Under the pieces are notes generated by a model. The model was not told the origin of the DNA, did not search any database, and was given only the letters and a program-made list of their open reading frames with translations. A program made the position numbers and the translations under genes. From Phytoamicus setariae (GTDB taxonomy: Bacteria > Pseudomonadota > Alphaproteobacteria > Rhizobiales > Rhizobiaceae): a stretch of DNA of 59,478 nucleotides. Position 1 is the stretch's first letter; each line of letters starts with the position of its first letter. Below, in pieces: positions 17,593 to 26,146 of this stretch. Where the stretch lies: contig NZ_JAEQNC010000022.1 of assembly GCF_016722925.1 (NCBI RefSeq), forward strand, positions 1 through 59,478, given 5' to 3'.

Positions 17593-18654
17593 ATGGCCTT
17601 TCTCGAACTCACGAACATCCAGAAAACCTACGGCGCGATCCCGGTCGTCAAGGATTTCAACCTCGGCATTGAAAAGGGCGAGTTCGTGTCCTTTCTCGGT
17701 CCATCGGGCTGCGGCAAGACCACGACGCTGCGAATGGTCGCCGGTTTTGAAACCCCGACACAGGGCGACATCAAGATCAATGGCGTGCGCCAGAACGAAC
17801 TGAAGACCAACCAACGCAATATCGGCATGGTGTTTCAGGCCTACGCGCTGTTTCCGAACATGACTGCATCCGAGAACGTCGCCTTCGGCCTCAAGGTCAA
17901 GGGCAGGTCAAAGGAAGAGTCCGCCAAGGTCGTGGGTGAGATGATGGAACTGGTGGGCCTCAGCCATCTCGCCGACCGCTACCCATTCCAGCTTTCCGGC
18001 GGACAGCAGCAACGCGTCGCACTGGCGCGCGCACTGGCGATCAAGCCGCAGGTTCTGCTTCTCGACGAGCCGCTGTCGGCGCTCGATGCCAAGATCCGCG
18101 TCTCGTTGCGCGAGGAAATCCGCGCCATCCAGCAACAGCTCGGCATTACCACGATCTTCGTCACCCACGATCAGGAGGAGGCTCTGTCGATCTCCGACCG
18201 TATCGTGGTGATGCATCAGGGCCATGCCGACCAGATCGGCACGCCGTTCGAAATCTACAACAAGCCCAGGACGAAGTTTGTCGCGACTTTCGTGGGTACG
18301 CTGTCCATCATTGAGGCGACTGTAGCCGATCCTTCGGCCAACACCGTCGTCATTGGGGGCCGTACGATCACCATTCCGGAATCGCTCGGCTCGGCCAAAG
18401 CAGGTGACAAGATCAGCCTGGCACTCAGGCCGGAAGCACTGTCGCTTTCCGTGGCAGGCAACCGCGAGTTCTCGCTCACCGGCAAGGTCGCCTCGGTCAG
18501 CTTCCTCGGCTCGGTCATCCGCACCAAGCTGATCGTCGACGACCAGCCGCTGTCCTTCGACGTGTTCAACGATCCCGCCGTCAAGCCGCCGGTCGTCGGC
18601 GACACCATCGAAGCACACTTTTCAGGCGCGGACCTGCTGATCGTCCGTGACTGA
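17593..18654 (+). CDS. ABC importer ATPase (PotA-like)
   Basis: A 353-residue cytoplasmic ATP-binding subunit. Walker A is GPSGCGKTT, the Q-loop lies in GMVFQAYALFPNMT, the signature is LSGGQQQR, Walker B is [15 protein letters not shown], and the switch His is in [13 protein letters not shown]-terminal TOBE-like region (residues about 240-353) marks the CUT1/polyamine/iron subclass. It completes the four-gene importer. The next gene (epmB) converges on it with only 21 nt between stops. Confidence 0.92.
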   Translation: MAFLELTNIQKTYGAIPVVKDFNLGIEKGEFVSFLGPSGCGKTTTLRMVAGFETPTQGDIKINGVRQNELKTNQRNIGMVFQAYALFPNMTASENVAFGLKVKGRSKEESAKVVGEMMELVGLSHLADRYPFQLSGGQQQRVALARALAIKPQVLLLDEPLSALDAKIRVSLREEIRAIQQQLGITTIFVTHDQEEALSISDRIVVMHQGHADQIGTPFEIYNKPRTKFVATFVGTLSIIEATVADPSANTVVIGGRTITIPESLGSAKAGDKISLALRPEALSLSVAGNREFSLTGKVASVSFLGSVIRTKLIVDDQPLSFDVFNDPAVKPPVVGDTIEAHFSGADLLIVRD

Positions 18655-18675
18655 CCGATGTATCTACGTCGATCG

Positions 18676-19719
18676 CTAATTGCGGTCGGCGTAGGAATGC
18701 ACGTCGCCCAGCCGGTCTTCGATAGTGTAGCACCCCTCGCCGACCTCGCGAACGGGGCTTTCGGGAAGTTGTACCTTACCGTGGCCGCCGGGGATATCGA
18801 GGATATAGGACGGCATCGCCAGCCCGGAAATCCTGGCGCGCAGGCCGGCGACGATCGCCCTACCCTCTTCGATGCTCATCCGGAAATGGCTCGTGCCGGG
18901 CGCAAGATCGGGATGATGCAGGTAATAGGGCTTGATACGGTTTTCGACGAACAGGCGCATGAGGCTTGCGAGCACGGCTGGATCATCGTTGACGCCCCTG
19001 AGCAGCACTGACTGGCTGACCATCATGATGCCGCCATCGATCAACGCAGCCGATGCGGCTCGCGCCTCGTCAGTCAGCTCTCGCGGATGATTTGCATGCA
19101 GGGCAACGTAGACAGTCTTGCCCGACGATTTCAGCGCATCGATCAACTCGGAGCCGACACGAGCAGGATCGGTCACCGGCACCCGGCTATGCAGCCGCAC
19201 GACCTTGACATGATCGATTGGCGCAAGCCGTTCCATGATCTCCTTCAACCGGCGCGGCGACAGAACCAGCGGATCTCCGCCGGTGAGGATAACCTCCCAG
19301 ATTTCCTTGTGCTCGGCGATGTAGGCGATCGCCGCAGCGAGTGCCGCGCCCGAAAGCGTTCCATCTCCCTGCGGGCCGACCATCTCGCGCCGAAAGCAGA
19401 AGCGGCAATAGACCGGACAGACATGCACGGCCTTCAGCAGCACCCGATCCGGGTAGCGGTGCACGATGCCTTCGACGGGGCTATGGGCGTGGTCGCCGAT
19501 CGGGTCGGCACTCTCCTGAGGCAACAACACGAGCTCGGCGGTATCGGGTATGTACTGCCGCGCAATCGGATCGGCCGAATCAGCTGGATCGATCAGCCTC
19601 GCGACCGCCTCGGTAACGGAGACGGCAAAGCGGGCGGCAACCGCTTCAGTGCCGTCCAACTGATCTGCAGCAATCAGGCCCGCTTCGAGTAGGTGCCTGG
19701 GTGTGATCAGAGCTGTCAT
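18676..19719 (-). CDS. epmB: EF-P-linked lysine 2,3-aminomutase
   Basis: A 347-residue radical-SAM, PLP-dependent enzyme that turns alpha-lysine into beta-lysine for EF-P modification. The [4Fe-4S] cysteines are Cys101, Cys105 and Cys108 (CPVYCRFCFRR). Further conserved parts are EVILTGGDPLVLSPRRL, YVALHANHPRE and PYYLHHPDLAPGTSHFR. ATG at 19719 follows GGGGAGGTG; the longer frame to 19899 lies within the next gene and is rejected. It is 40 nt downstream of epmA and near efp, which identifies it as EpmB rather than a lysine-fermentation aminomutase. Confidence 0.92.
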   Translation of the reverse strand: MTALITPRHLLEAGLIAADQLDGTEAVAARFAVSVTEAVARLIDPADSADPIARQYIPDTAELVLLPQESADPIGDHAHSPVEGIVHRYPDRVLLKAVHVCPVYCRFCFRREMVGPQGDGTLSGAALAAAIAYIAEHKEIWEVILTGGDPLVLSPRRLKEIMERLAPIDHVKVVRLHSRVPVTDPARVGSELIDALKSSGKTVYVALHANHPRELTDEARAASAALIDGGIMMVSQSVLLRGVNDDPAVLASLMRLFVENRIKPYYLHHPDLAPGTSHFRMSIEEGRAIVAGLRARISGLAMPSYILDIPGGHGKVQLPESPVREVGEGCYTIEDRLGDVHSYADRN

Positions 19720-19759
19720 GTGCCACACCTCCCCGTATGTATCGAACCGAATTCGTCCA

Positions 19760-20824
19760 TCACATTCCCCAGCGCATCGGCGCCCACATGACCTGATCGA
19801 GGCGGACAGCACCGGAAGCCAGCATCGCCAGCCGATCGAAACCGAGCGCCGCACCACTCGCTTCCGGCATGATCGCGAGGGCAGAAAGGAAGTCCTCATC
19901 GAGCGGATAGGTTTCGCCGTAGATGCGCGCCTTCTCCGCCATTTCGTGTTCGAAGCGACGGCGCTGTTCGTCTGGATCCGTCAACTCCCCGAACGCATTG
20001 GCGAGCTCCACGCCGCAGGCATAAAGCTCAAAACGTTCGGCAACGCGTCCGTCACGCGGGGACTTCCGGGCAAGTGCAGCTTCCGCCGTCGGGTATTCGC
20101 AGAGAATAGTCGCCCGGCCCTCGCCGAGATGCGGCTCGACCTTTTCGACCAGCACGCGCGAAAACAAATCCGACCAGGTGTCGTCGTCTGCCGTGCGCAT
20201 TCCTGCATCCTGCACCAGCGCCAGCAGCGCGTTGCGATCGGTTTCGCCGTCGGTCGCAATGGTGGAGAGAAGGTCCATTCCCGCGAACCGCGCGAATGCA
20301 TTGGCCACCGTCAATCGCTCCGGCTCGACCAATGGATCGCATTCCATGCCACGGAAGCGGAACATCGTCTCGCCTCCGGCTTCCGCCGCGATCCTCAGCA
20401 TCGCGGCACAATCATCCATCAACGCTTCGTAGGTTTCGCGGGCGCGATACCATTCGAGCATGGTGAATTCCGGCTGGTGGGTGGGCGATTTCTCGCGGTT
20501 GCGATAGACGTGGGCAAAGGTGTAGAGGCGGCTCTCGCCGGCGGCCAGCAGCTTCTTGCAGGCAAATTCGGGTGACGTGTGCAGATGATAGGCCTCGGAG
20601 CTGCCATCTGGCGCATCATATCGGGTCGTGAACGCATGCAGATGCGTTTCGTTTCCGGGTGATACCTGCAGCGCCGCGGTATCCACCTCGATGAAATCAC
20701 CCGCCGTGAAGAAGCCACGCAACGCCTGCTGGACGCGATTGCGGGCCAGCAAGAAAGGTCGCCGGTCGGCATGAACATCCGGATGCCACCACGGAGATGG
20801 CCTGGAGGTGGAAATGTTTCTCAT
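19760..20824 (-). CDS. epmA: EF-P--(R)-beta-lysine ligase
   Basis: A 354-residue paralogue of the class II lysyl-tRNA synthetase catalytic core without the anticodon-binding domain. Class II motifs are seen: motif 2 FAHVYRNREKSPTHQPEFTM, and motif 3 near the end with GAALGFDRLAMLASGA; the protein ends APMRWGM. It activates beta-lysine with ATP and joins it to the EF-P lysine. It diverges from efp across 129 nt and is followed by epmB. The EpmC hydroxylase is not in the window. Confidence 0.93.
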   Translation of the reverse strand: MRNISTSRPSPWWHPDVHADRRPFLLARNRVQQALRGFFTAGDFIEVDTAALQVSPGNETHLHAFTTRYDAPDGSSEAYHLHTSPEFACKKLLAAGESRLYTFAHVYRNREKSPTHQPEFTMLEWYRARETYEALMDDCAAMLRIAAEAGGETMFRFRGMECDPLVEPERLTVANAFARFAGMDLLSTIATDGETDRNALLALVQDAGMRTADDDTWSDLFSRVLVEKVEPHLGEGRATILCEYPTAEAALARKSPRDGRVAERFELYACGVELANAFGELTDPDEQRRRFEHEMAEKARIYGETYPLDEDFLSALAIMPEASGAALGFDRLAMLASGAVRLDQVMWAPMRWGM

Positions 20825-20953
20825 CGCACTATGTCGTTTCGGTATGGCAATTTCGCCATTTTCAGGTTAGTAGCGCGCCACAAGTAAAAAAGCGCTCGCT
20901 CTGGCCGGTCGCCGTCCTTTAAAGCGCGTTCCAACAAGTTACAAGGAAGTCTT

Positions 20954-21523
20954 ATGGCAAAGGTCATCGCTTCTCAGCTCCGCAAAGGCAATGTTGTCGA
21001 CATCGACAGCCGCCTCTATGTTGTGCTGACCGCGCAGAATTTTCACCCCGGCAAGGGAACTCCCGTCACGCAGATCGATATGCGCCGCATTTCGGATGGT
21101 GTGAAGGTCTCGGAACGCTGGAAGACCACCGAAACGGTCGAACGCGCCGTTGTCGAGGACCAGAACTTCCAGTTCCTCTATGAGGACGGCGAAGGCTACC
21201 ATTTCATGAACCCGGAAACCTATGACCAGGTCGCGGTTTCTGGCGACATCATCGGCGACGACAAGGCCTACCTGTCCGAAGGCATGAAGGTCGTCCTGTC
21301 GATCCACGAAGGCAATGCAATTGCGCTCGAACTGCCGCGTCAGGTGACCCTCGAGGTCATGGAAACCGAACCGGTCGTCAAAGGTCAGACGGCATCGTCG
21401 TCCTACAAGCCGGCGATCCTCTCCAACGGCATTCGCACCGGTGTGCCGCCGCACGTGTCGGCCGGTACCCGCATCGTCGTGCTGACGGAAGACGGTTCCT
21501 ACGTCGAGCGTGCCAAAGACTGA
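20954..21523 (+). CDS. efp: Elongation factor P (ChvH)
   Basis: A 189-residue, tRNA-shaped translation factor that relieves ribosome stalling at polyproline. Its domain I loop FHPGKGTPV places the modifiable lysine at residue 34, the position used in E. coli and matched by the presence of epmA and epmB. C-terminal OB domains contain [25 protein letters not shown]. It stands alone as a rightward transcript ending at the hairpin 21549-21578. In Agrobacterium tumefaciens this gene is known as chvH and is needed for virulence. Confidence 0.96.
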   Translation: MAKVIASQLRKGNVVDIDSRLYVVLTAQNFHPGKGTPVTQIDMRRISDGVKVSERWKTTETVERAVVEDQNFQFLYEDGEGYHFMNPETYDQVAVSGDIIGDDKAYLSEGMKVVLSIHEGNAIALELPRQVTLEVMETEPVVKGQTASSSYKPAILSNGIRTGVPPHVSAGTRIVVLTEDGSYVERAKD

Positions 21524-21548
21524 TCCGCAAATCCAATAGCTGAAAATG

Positions 21549-21578
21549 AATGGCCCGCCTTGAGCGGGCCATTTTTTT
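21549..21578 (+). terminator. Terminator of efp
   Basis: Arms AATGGCCCGC and GCGGGCCATT with a CTTGA loop, followed by a run of T, 26 nt after the efp stop. Textbook intrinsic terminator. Confidence 0.92.
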
Positions 21579-21682
21579 GGATCATTTTCCCATCAGGAAC
21601 GTTTCCTCCCAAAGGCATGCGCGGTAGAAATCTGCCCGCTATCCGGCAAGCGCGCCATGCCTCCCCGCGAGGAGGGATTGGT

Positions 21683-22321
21683 ATGCCGACTGCCCGGACA
21701 TTGGTTGCGTGGACCCTTGGTGTTTGCACGATCTGGCCAGTTGCGCTGGTGACATCGGCCAGCGCCGGATCGCCCTCTTTCGACTGCGCCAAGGCTGACA
21801 GCAGCGCAGAGGAGTTGATTTGCGGCGACAGGGAGCTTGCACGCCTCGATGTGGAAGCGACCCGCCTCTTCAGGCTTGTCAGAGACCGCCCGGAATTAGC
21901 CGCCGAGCAGCGGCAGGCGCTGAACGATGACCGAAAGCACTGGCAGAAAGTACGTGACGAATGCTGGATCGCCGAGGATTTTCGCCGCTGCATTGTCGCG
22001 GCCTACGCAATCCGGATTCACTCCCTGAGAGAAAACCACGCCCAGACGCATGCCCGCGACAAGGAAGGCATCACCAAAGGCCCATTCCAACTCGCCTGCA
22101 AGAACTTGCCTGGAACGGTGAAGGCAACCTTCATCAAAAGCGAACCGCCCGTCACGACTGTTCAGATGCAGGAACAGTTCCACGTCGGTATCGGCTTGGG
22201 CCTCCGCTACGTCGAAAGCGGCCCGAATGGCGAGATGACCTTCTGGACAACCGGCAAGAACGCATTCCTCAAGCTGCCGGACGGCACGCGCTATGACTGT
22301 ATTGTCCAGCCACAGAAGTAG
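21683..22321 (+). CDS. Secreted LprI-MliC-like two-domain protein
   Basis: A 212-residue exported protein. A signal peptide (residues 1-27, ending VTSASAGS) precedes an LprI/DUF1311-like helical domain with paired cysteines (FDCAKADSSAEELICGDREL ... DECWIAEDFRRCIVAAY). Its C-terminal half (about 130-212) looks like MliC: SGPNGEMTFWTTGKNAFL and YDCIVQP match that family's FW-x-x-G-x-x-A and late Cys. Both families include inhibitors of c-type lysozyme, so a periplasmic defence against host lysozyme is a fair inference. ATG at 21683 follows GGAGGG at a good distance. Confidence 0.75.
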   Translation: MPTARTLVAWTLGVCTIWPVALVTSASAGSPSFDCAKADSSAEELICGDRELARLDVEATRLFRLVRDRPELAAEQRQALNDDRKHWQKVRDECWIAEDFRRCIVAAYAIRIHSLRENHAQTHARDKEGITKGPFQLACKNLPGTVKATFIKSEPPVTTVQMQEQFHVGIGLGLRYVESGPNGEMTFWTTGKNAFLKLPDGTRYDCIVQPQK

Positions 22322-22434
22322 CACCCCTTCATTGTCGAGATGAAATAGACGAACGGGTCTGACCCGATTGCAGGATTTTTTGGAAAAATATCTCTCCGGA
22401 TCCATTCTGCTGCAATTTTTTCTTCTATATTTTC

Positions 22435-22454
22435 TATAATATTTGTATATTATA
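22435..22454. promoter_or_regulatory. AT-rich palindrome and likely -10 of tauABC
   Basis: TATAATAT-TTGT-ATATTATA has 8-bp perfect arms and includes a consensus -10 (TATAAT at 22435-22440), 57 nt before the tauA ATG. It could be both promoter and operator. The surrounding 60 nt are strikingly A/T-rich compared with the genes. Confidence 0.45.
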
Positions 22455-22510
22455 TCGATTATGGTTTCCATGGGAGAAGCCGCCATCTTTTCGTTCGAGG
22501 GAGAACACGC

Positions 22511-23521
22511 ATGTCCATCAACCGACGTACCCTGCTAAGCGCGGCATCCTCCATCGCACTCGTTCTCGCTGCAGGCGGTTCGAGTGCTTTCGCTGCCGAC
22601 GTCACCGTCAACATCGCCTGGCAGCCGATTGTTGAGCCGTCGCGCGTGCCCCAGGCCGACGGCAGCTATGAAAAGGCGACCGGAGCCAAGATCAACTGGC
22701 GCAAGTTCGATGGTGGCGCCGATGTCATTGCAGCGCTCGCCTCGGGCTCTGTCGACATCGGCTATGTCGGCTCCTCGCCACTGGCCGCCGCAGCCAGCCG
22801 CGAATTGCCATTTGAAACGATCTTCGTCGTCGGCCTTATCGACGAAGCGGAAGCGCTTGCGGTCAAGGGCGTCGACAAGCCGGAAGGCCTTGCCGGCAAA
22901 AAGATCGCTACGCCGTTCGTTTCCACGGCGCATTACAGCCTGTTGACCGCCCTCAAGCACTGGAACATCGATCCGAAATCACTGCAGATCCTGAATCTGC
23001 GCCCGCCGGAAATCGCTGCCGCATGGGAACGCGGTGACATCGACGGCGCCTATGTCTGGGATCCGGTCCTGAGCCAGATCAAGAAATCCGCCAATGTCCT
23101 GGCCGACTCCGGCGATGTGGCCAAGTGGGGCGGCCCTACCTTCGATGCCTGGATCGTGTCGAAGAAGTTCGCAACGGAACATCCAGAAATCGTAACCAGC
23201 TTCGTCAAGGTCACCGGCGATGCCTATGCCAGTTATCGCTCCAACACGGACTCCTGGAATGCGGGATCGGAACAGGCCGCCAAGATCGCCAAGCTGACCG
23301 GGGCAAAAACCGACGACGTTCCGGCGCTGCTCAAGGGATACTATTTCCCGTCACTGGAAGAGCAGGCCTCCAAGGACCTGCTGGGCGGTGGCACCGTCGA
23401 TGCCGTGACCAAGACCTCCGCCTTCCTGCTCGAACAGGGCAAGATCCCGGCAGTGCTCTCCGACTACGCCCCGTACATCACGGCAAAATGGGTCAACGAG
23501 GCATTGAAAGTCTCGCAATAG
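22511..23521 (+). CDS. tauA: Taurine-binding periplasmic protein
   Basis: A 336-residue exported binding protein. The signal peptide is residues 1-28 (twin Arg at the start, ending SSAFAADV). The mature part has TauA features: VNIAWQPIVEPSRV, FDGGADVIAALASGSVDIGY, VGSSPLAAAASRELPFE and NLRPPEIAAAWERGDIDGAY. It delivers taurine or a related alkanesulfonate to the TauBC channel. It heads a three-gene operon under the AT-rich promoter region. No TauD, Xsc or Tpa is nearby, so the sulfonate is degraded by enzymes coded elsewhere. Confidence 0.88.
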   Translation: MSINRRTLLSAASSIALVLAAGGSSAFAADVTVNIAWQPIVEPSRVPQADGSYEKATGAKINWRKFDGGADVIAALASGSVDIGYVGSSPLAAAASRELPFETIFVVGLIDEAEALAVKGVDKPEGLAGKKIATPFVSTAHYSLLTALKHWNIDPKSLQILNLRPPEIAAAWERGDIDGAYVWDPVLSQIKKSANVLADSGDVAKWGGPTFDAWIVSKKFATEHPEIVTSFVKVTGDAYASYRSNTDSWNAGSEQAAKIAKLTGAKTDDVPALLKGYYFPSLEEQASKDLLGGGTVDAVTKTSAFLLEQGKIPAVLSDYAPYITAKWVNEALKVSQ

Positions 23522-23650
23522 GCCTCTCCCAGCGGGCGGCTGCGGGGCAATGTCCTGATGCTCGATGCAGCCTCCCGCATACCGTCCGGCACGGTGGCAG
23601 CCAGTCGCCACCGTGCCGGATATCAGTGCCGACAATGGAAGGTCGATCCC

Positions 23651-24442
23651 TTGGGCAAGCTATCACTCAACCAAGTCTCGCTGAGCTATCCCGGTGCGGG
23701 CATCGGGCACGTGGGCATTCTGCATAACGTAACCCTATCGCTCGACGAACGTGAATTCGTCGTCGTCATAGGGCGCTCAGGCTCGGGCAAGACCAGCCTT
23801 CTCAATCTCGCAGCCGGATTTCTCACACCGTCGCACGGCTCGATTGCGGTTGACGGAGCCGCGATTACCGGGCCGGGGTCGGATCGGGCCGTCGTCTTCC
23901 AGGACGATGCGCTCTATCCATGGCTCAATGCGCGCGACAATATCGGCTTTCCGCTGAAACTCCGCCATGTCGCCAAGCGAGTTCGAGACACCAGGGCGGA
24001 GGAACTGCTGGATCTTGTCGGCCTCTCCGGTTCGGGTGACAAGAAAATCTGGGAGCTTTCCGGCGGCATGCGCCAACGGGTCGGCATCGCCCGGGCGCTC
24101 GCCTCAGATCCGAAATTCCTTTTGATGGATGAGCCACTGGGCGCACTCGATGCCCTGACCCGCAGCCGCATGCAATCTTTCCTGCTCAATGTCTGGCAAG
24201 CAACCTCGACCGGCGTGCTGCTGATCACGCACAGCATCGACGAGGCGCTGTTTCTGGCCACCCGTGTGATCGTGCTGGAGCCTACACCCGGCAGGATCAC
24301 CGCCGATATTCCACTCGACTTCGGCCGTCGCCATCTGGCCGGCGAAAGCGCAGCTTCGATCCGCTCCTCCAGTGCCTTCAAGACGGCTTACGAACGACTG
24401 ACGCTCGCCATTCACACTGAGACCGCGGAGTTTGCCGCATGA
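23651..24442 (+). CDS. tauB: Taurine ABC importer ATPase
   Basis: A 263-residue ATPase if started at the TTG at 23651, which follows GGAAGG by 8 nt and gives the usual TauB length; an ATG at 23558 would add 31 non-conserved residues. Walker A is GRSGSGKTS, the Q-loop is in VVFQDDALYPWLNARDNIGF, the signature is LSGGMRQR, Walker B is FLLMDEPLGALDALTR, and ITHSIDEALFLATRVIVL follows. It overlaps tauC by four bases (ATGA). Confidence 0.88.
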   Translation: MGKLSLNQVSLSYPGAGIGHVGILHNVTLSLDEREFVVVIGRSGSGKTSLLNLAAGFLTPSHGSIAVDGAAITGPGSDRAVVFQDDALYPWLNARDNIGFPLKLRHVAKRVRDTRAEELLDLVGLSGSGDKKIWELSGGMRQRVGIARALASDPKFLLMDEPLGALDALTRSRMQSFLLNVWQATSTGVLLITHSIDEALFLATRVIVLEPTPGRITADIPLDFGRRHLAGESAASIRSSSAFKTAYERLTLAIHTETAEFAA

Positions 24443-25275
24443 CCTATTCGACAACAGCCATTGACGAACAGTCGTTTTCGGCAGAACAGAGCCGACCGCG
24501 CCGAAGGCCGACCGATATCACCTTGCTGGTCTCGGCCGCCACGATCGTCGTCATCCTGGGCCTTTGGGCATTCGCTGCCGCATTCCAGCTTGTCTCACCG
24601 GTGTTTCTTCCCTCGCCCGTTGCTGTCCTTAGATCCTCTTACGCTCTGGCAACGGTTGGCTTTGTCGACAGCACGCTCGCCGAACATGTCTTTGCCAGTC
24701 TGTTTCGGATATTCGGTGCACTGGCGCTTGCAATCGTACTAGGCGTGCCCGCCGGACTGGCGATGGCGATGAGCCGTATCGGCAAAGGCATCCTGGATCC
24801 GATCGTCGAGTTCCTGCGACCCCTGCCGCCACTTGCCTATCTTCCACTAATCATCATCTGGTGCGGTATCGGCGAAACCTCAAAAATCGTCGTGATCGCC
24901 CTGGCGATGCTGCCGCCGATCATCATATCCACGGTTTCCGGCGTGCGTTCGACATCGAAGGATCACATCAACGCGGCTCGCTCCTTCGGCGCCAATCGCT
25001 GGCAGCTTCTCACCCAGGTGGTGCTTCCAAGCACCACACCTTCGATCCTCACCGGGATACGCATCGCGCTCGGCGCGGGCTGGTCGACGCTGGTAGCCGC
25101 CGAACTGATCGCGGCACCACAGGGTCTCGGCTTCATGATTCAGTCGGCGGCACAGTTCCTCGTAACCGATATCGTCATCGCAGGCATCTTCACCATCGCG
25201 CTGATCGCGTTCATGTTCGAGATGCTCGCGCGCCTGCTCGAGCGCACCCTGACGCCCTGGACCGCGCATAAATAA
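24439..25275 (+). CDS. tauC: Taurine ABC importer permease
   Basis: A 278-residue inner-membrane permease with about six transmembrane segments and the nitrate/sulfonate/taurine-type loop (SKDHINAARSFGANRWQLLT). A conserved FLRPLPPLAYLPLIIIWCGI segment is typical of SsuC/TauC. Overlap with tauB shows joint translation. The next gene starts 145 nt later and is unrelated in function. Confidence 0.9.
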   Translation: MTYSTTAIDEQSFSAEQSRPRRRPTDITLLVSAATIVVILGLWAFAAAFQLVSPVFLPSPVAVLRSSYALATVGFVDSTLAEHVFASLFRIFGALALAIVLGVPAGLAMAMSRIGKGILDPIVEFLRPLPPLAYLPLIIIWCGIGETSKIVVIALAMLPPIIISTVSGVRSTSKDHINAARSFGANRWQLLTQVVLPSTTPSILTGIRIALGAGWSTLVAAELIAAPQGLGFMIQSAAQFLVTDIVIAGIFTIALIAFMFEMLARLLERTLTPWTAHK

Positions 25276-25327
25276 GACCATGGAAGAATGTGCCCGCTTG
25301 AATTCGCAGTGCGAAATCAAGTCTTTG

Positions 25328-25335
25328 TTAACCAT
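25328..25335 (+). promoter_or_regulatory. CtrA-type half-site upstream of the ParA gene
   Basis: TTAACCAT, the half-site form reported for rhizobial CtrA, lies 86 nt before the ATG at 25421. On its own an 8-mer is weak evidence, but a full site lies 2.7 kb away in the che promoter. Confidence 0.3.
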
Positions 25336-25420
25336 ATTTGGCAAGGATGGGGCCGCGCCGAATGAGAAGGTGACGACTGAGCGATGTCATGCTCGAAGAC
25401 CGACTTCAGGGAATTCGATA

Positions 25421-26137
25421 ATGCCGGTGATTACATTCGCCAACACCAAGGGCGGCGCGGGAAAGACCACTGCGGTTCTGCTGCTTTCCACCGAACTCGC
25501 ACGCCAAGGCAACCGCGTCACCATTCTCGATGCCGATCCTCAGCGCTGGATCAGCCGCTGGCATGAAACCGGCGACGCCACTGCCAACATCACCGTCGTC
25601 CCCTATGTGACACTTGCGACCATTCAGACCGTAATTGCCCAGCACCGTCCTCGGACAGACTACTTTATCCTTGACCTGCCAGGCGCATCCTCGCCGCTGC
25701 TCGCCACCGCTATCGGCATGTCCGACCATGTGCTGATCCCCATCCAGGGCTGCGCGATGGACGCCAAAGGCGGCGCCCAGGTGCTGGAGCTGCTCAAGTA
25801 TCTCGAGGACAAGGCCAACATCCGCATCCCGCATTCGGTGGTACTGTCACGCGTGAATTCCATGGTGACCACGCGCGCGTTGCAAGCCGTCAAGTCGCTG
25901 CTGGCCGCCCGCAGCGTCCGCGTGCTCGACACACCGATCATCGAGCGCGCCGCCTATCGCGATCTCTTCGATTACGGATGCAGCCTCTACGAAATGGACG
26001 CGACACGCGTCAGTAATCTCGACCGGGCCAAGGAGAATGCCGAGGCTTTTGCCAATGAAGTGCTGGGCTACGTTCCGAACCGGGCGGCGACCCGTCCATC
26101 CTTAAGCCAGCGCGACGTTCTGCGCTCCGCTGCCTGA
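25421..26137 (+). CDS. ParA/MinD-type ATPase
   Basis: A 238-residue P-loop ATPase of the ParA/VirC1-like kind. The deviant Walker A is TKGGAGKTT (about residues 10-18) with the extra signature lysine, ILDADPQRWISRW follows, and the second acidic motif is in YFILDLPGASSPLL. There is no N-terminal DNA-binding extension and no ParB partner, so plasmid or chromosome partition is unlikely. Next to it are a soluble receptor-like protein and a che operon; in Rhodobacter sphaeroides the ParA homologue PpfA positions a cytoplasmic chemoreceptor cluster. A similar job is an inference. The start follows CAGGGAA. Confidence 0.8.
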   Translation: MPVITFANTKGGAGKTTAVLLLSTELARQGNRVTILDADPQRWISRWHETGDATANITVVPYVTLATIQTVIAQHRPRTDYFILDLPGASSPLLATAIGMSDHVLIPIQGCAMDAKGGAQVLELLKYLEDKANIRIPHSVVLSRVNSMVTTRALQAVKSLLAARSVRVLDTPIIERAAYRDLFDYGCSLYEMDATRVSNLDRAKENAEAFANEVLGYVPNRAATRPSLSQRDVLRSAA

Positions 26138-26146
26138 CGGGAACAA

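Noticed and set aside
25421-26137. Plasmid or chromosome partition locus
   Set aside because: There is no ParB, no parS-like repeats and no replication gene beside this ATPase.
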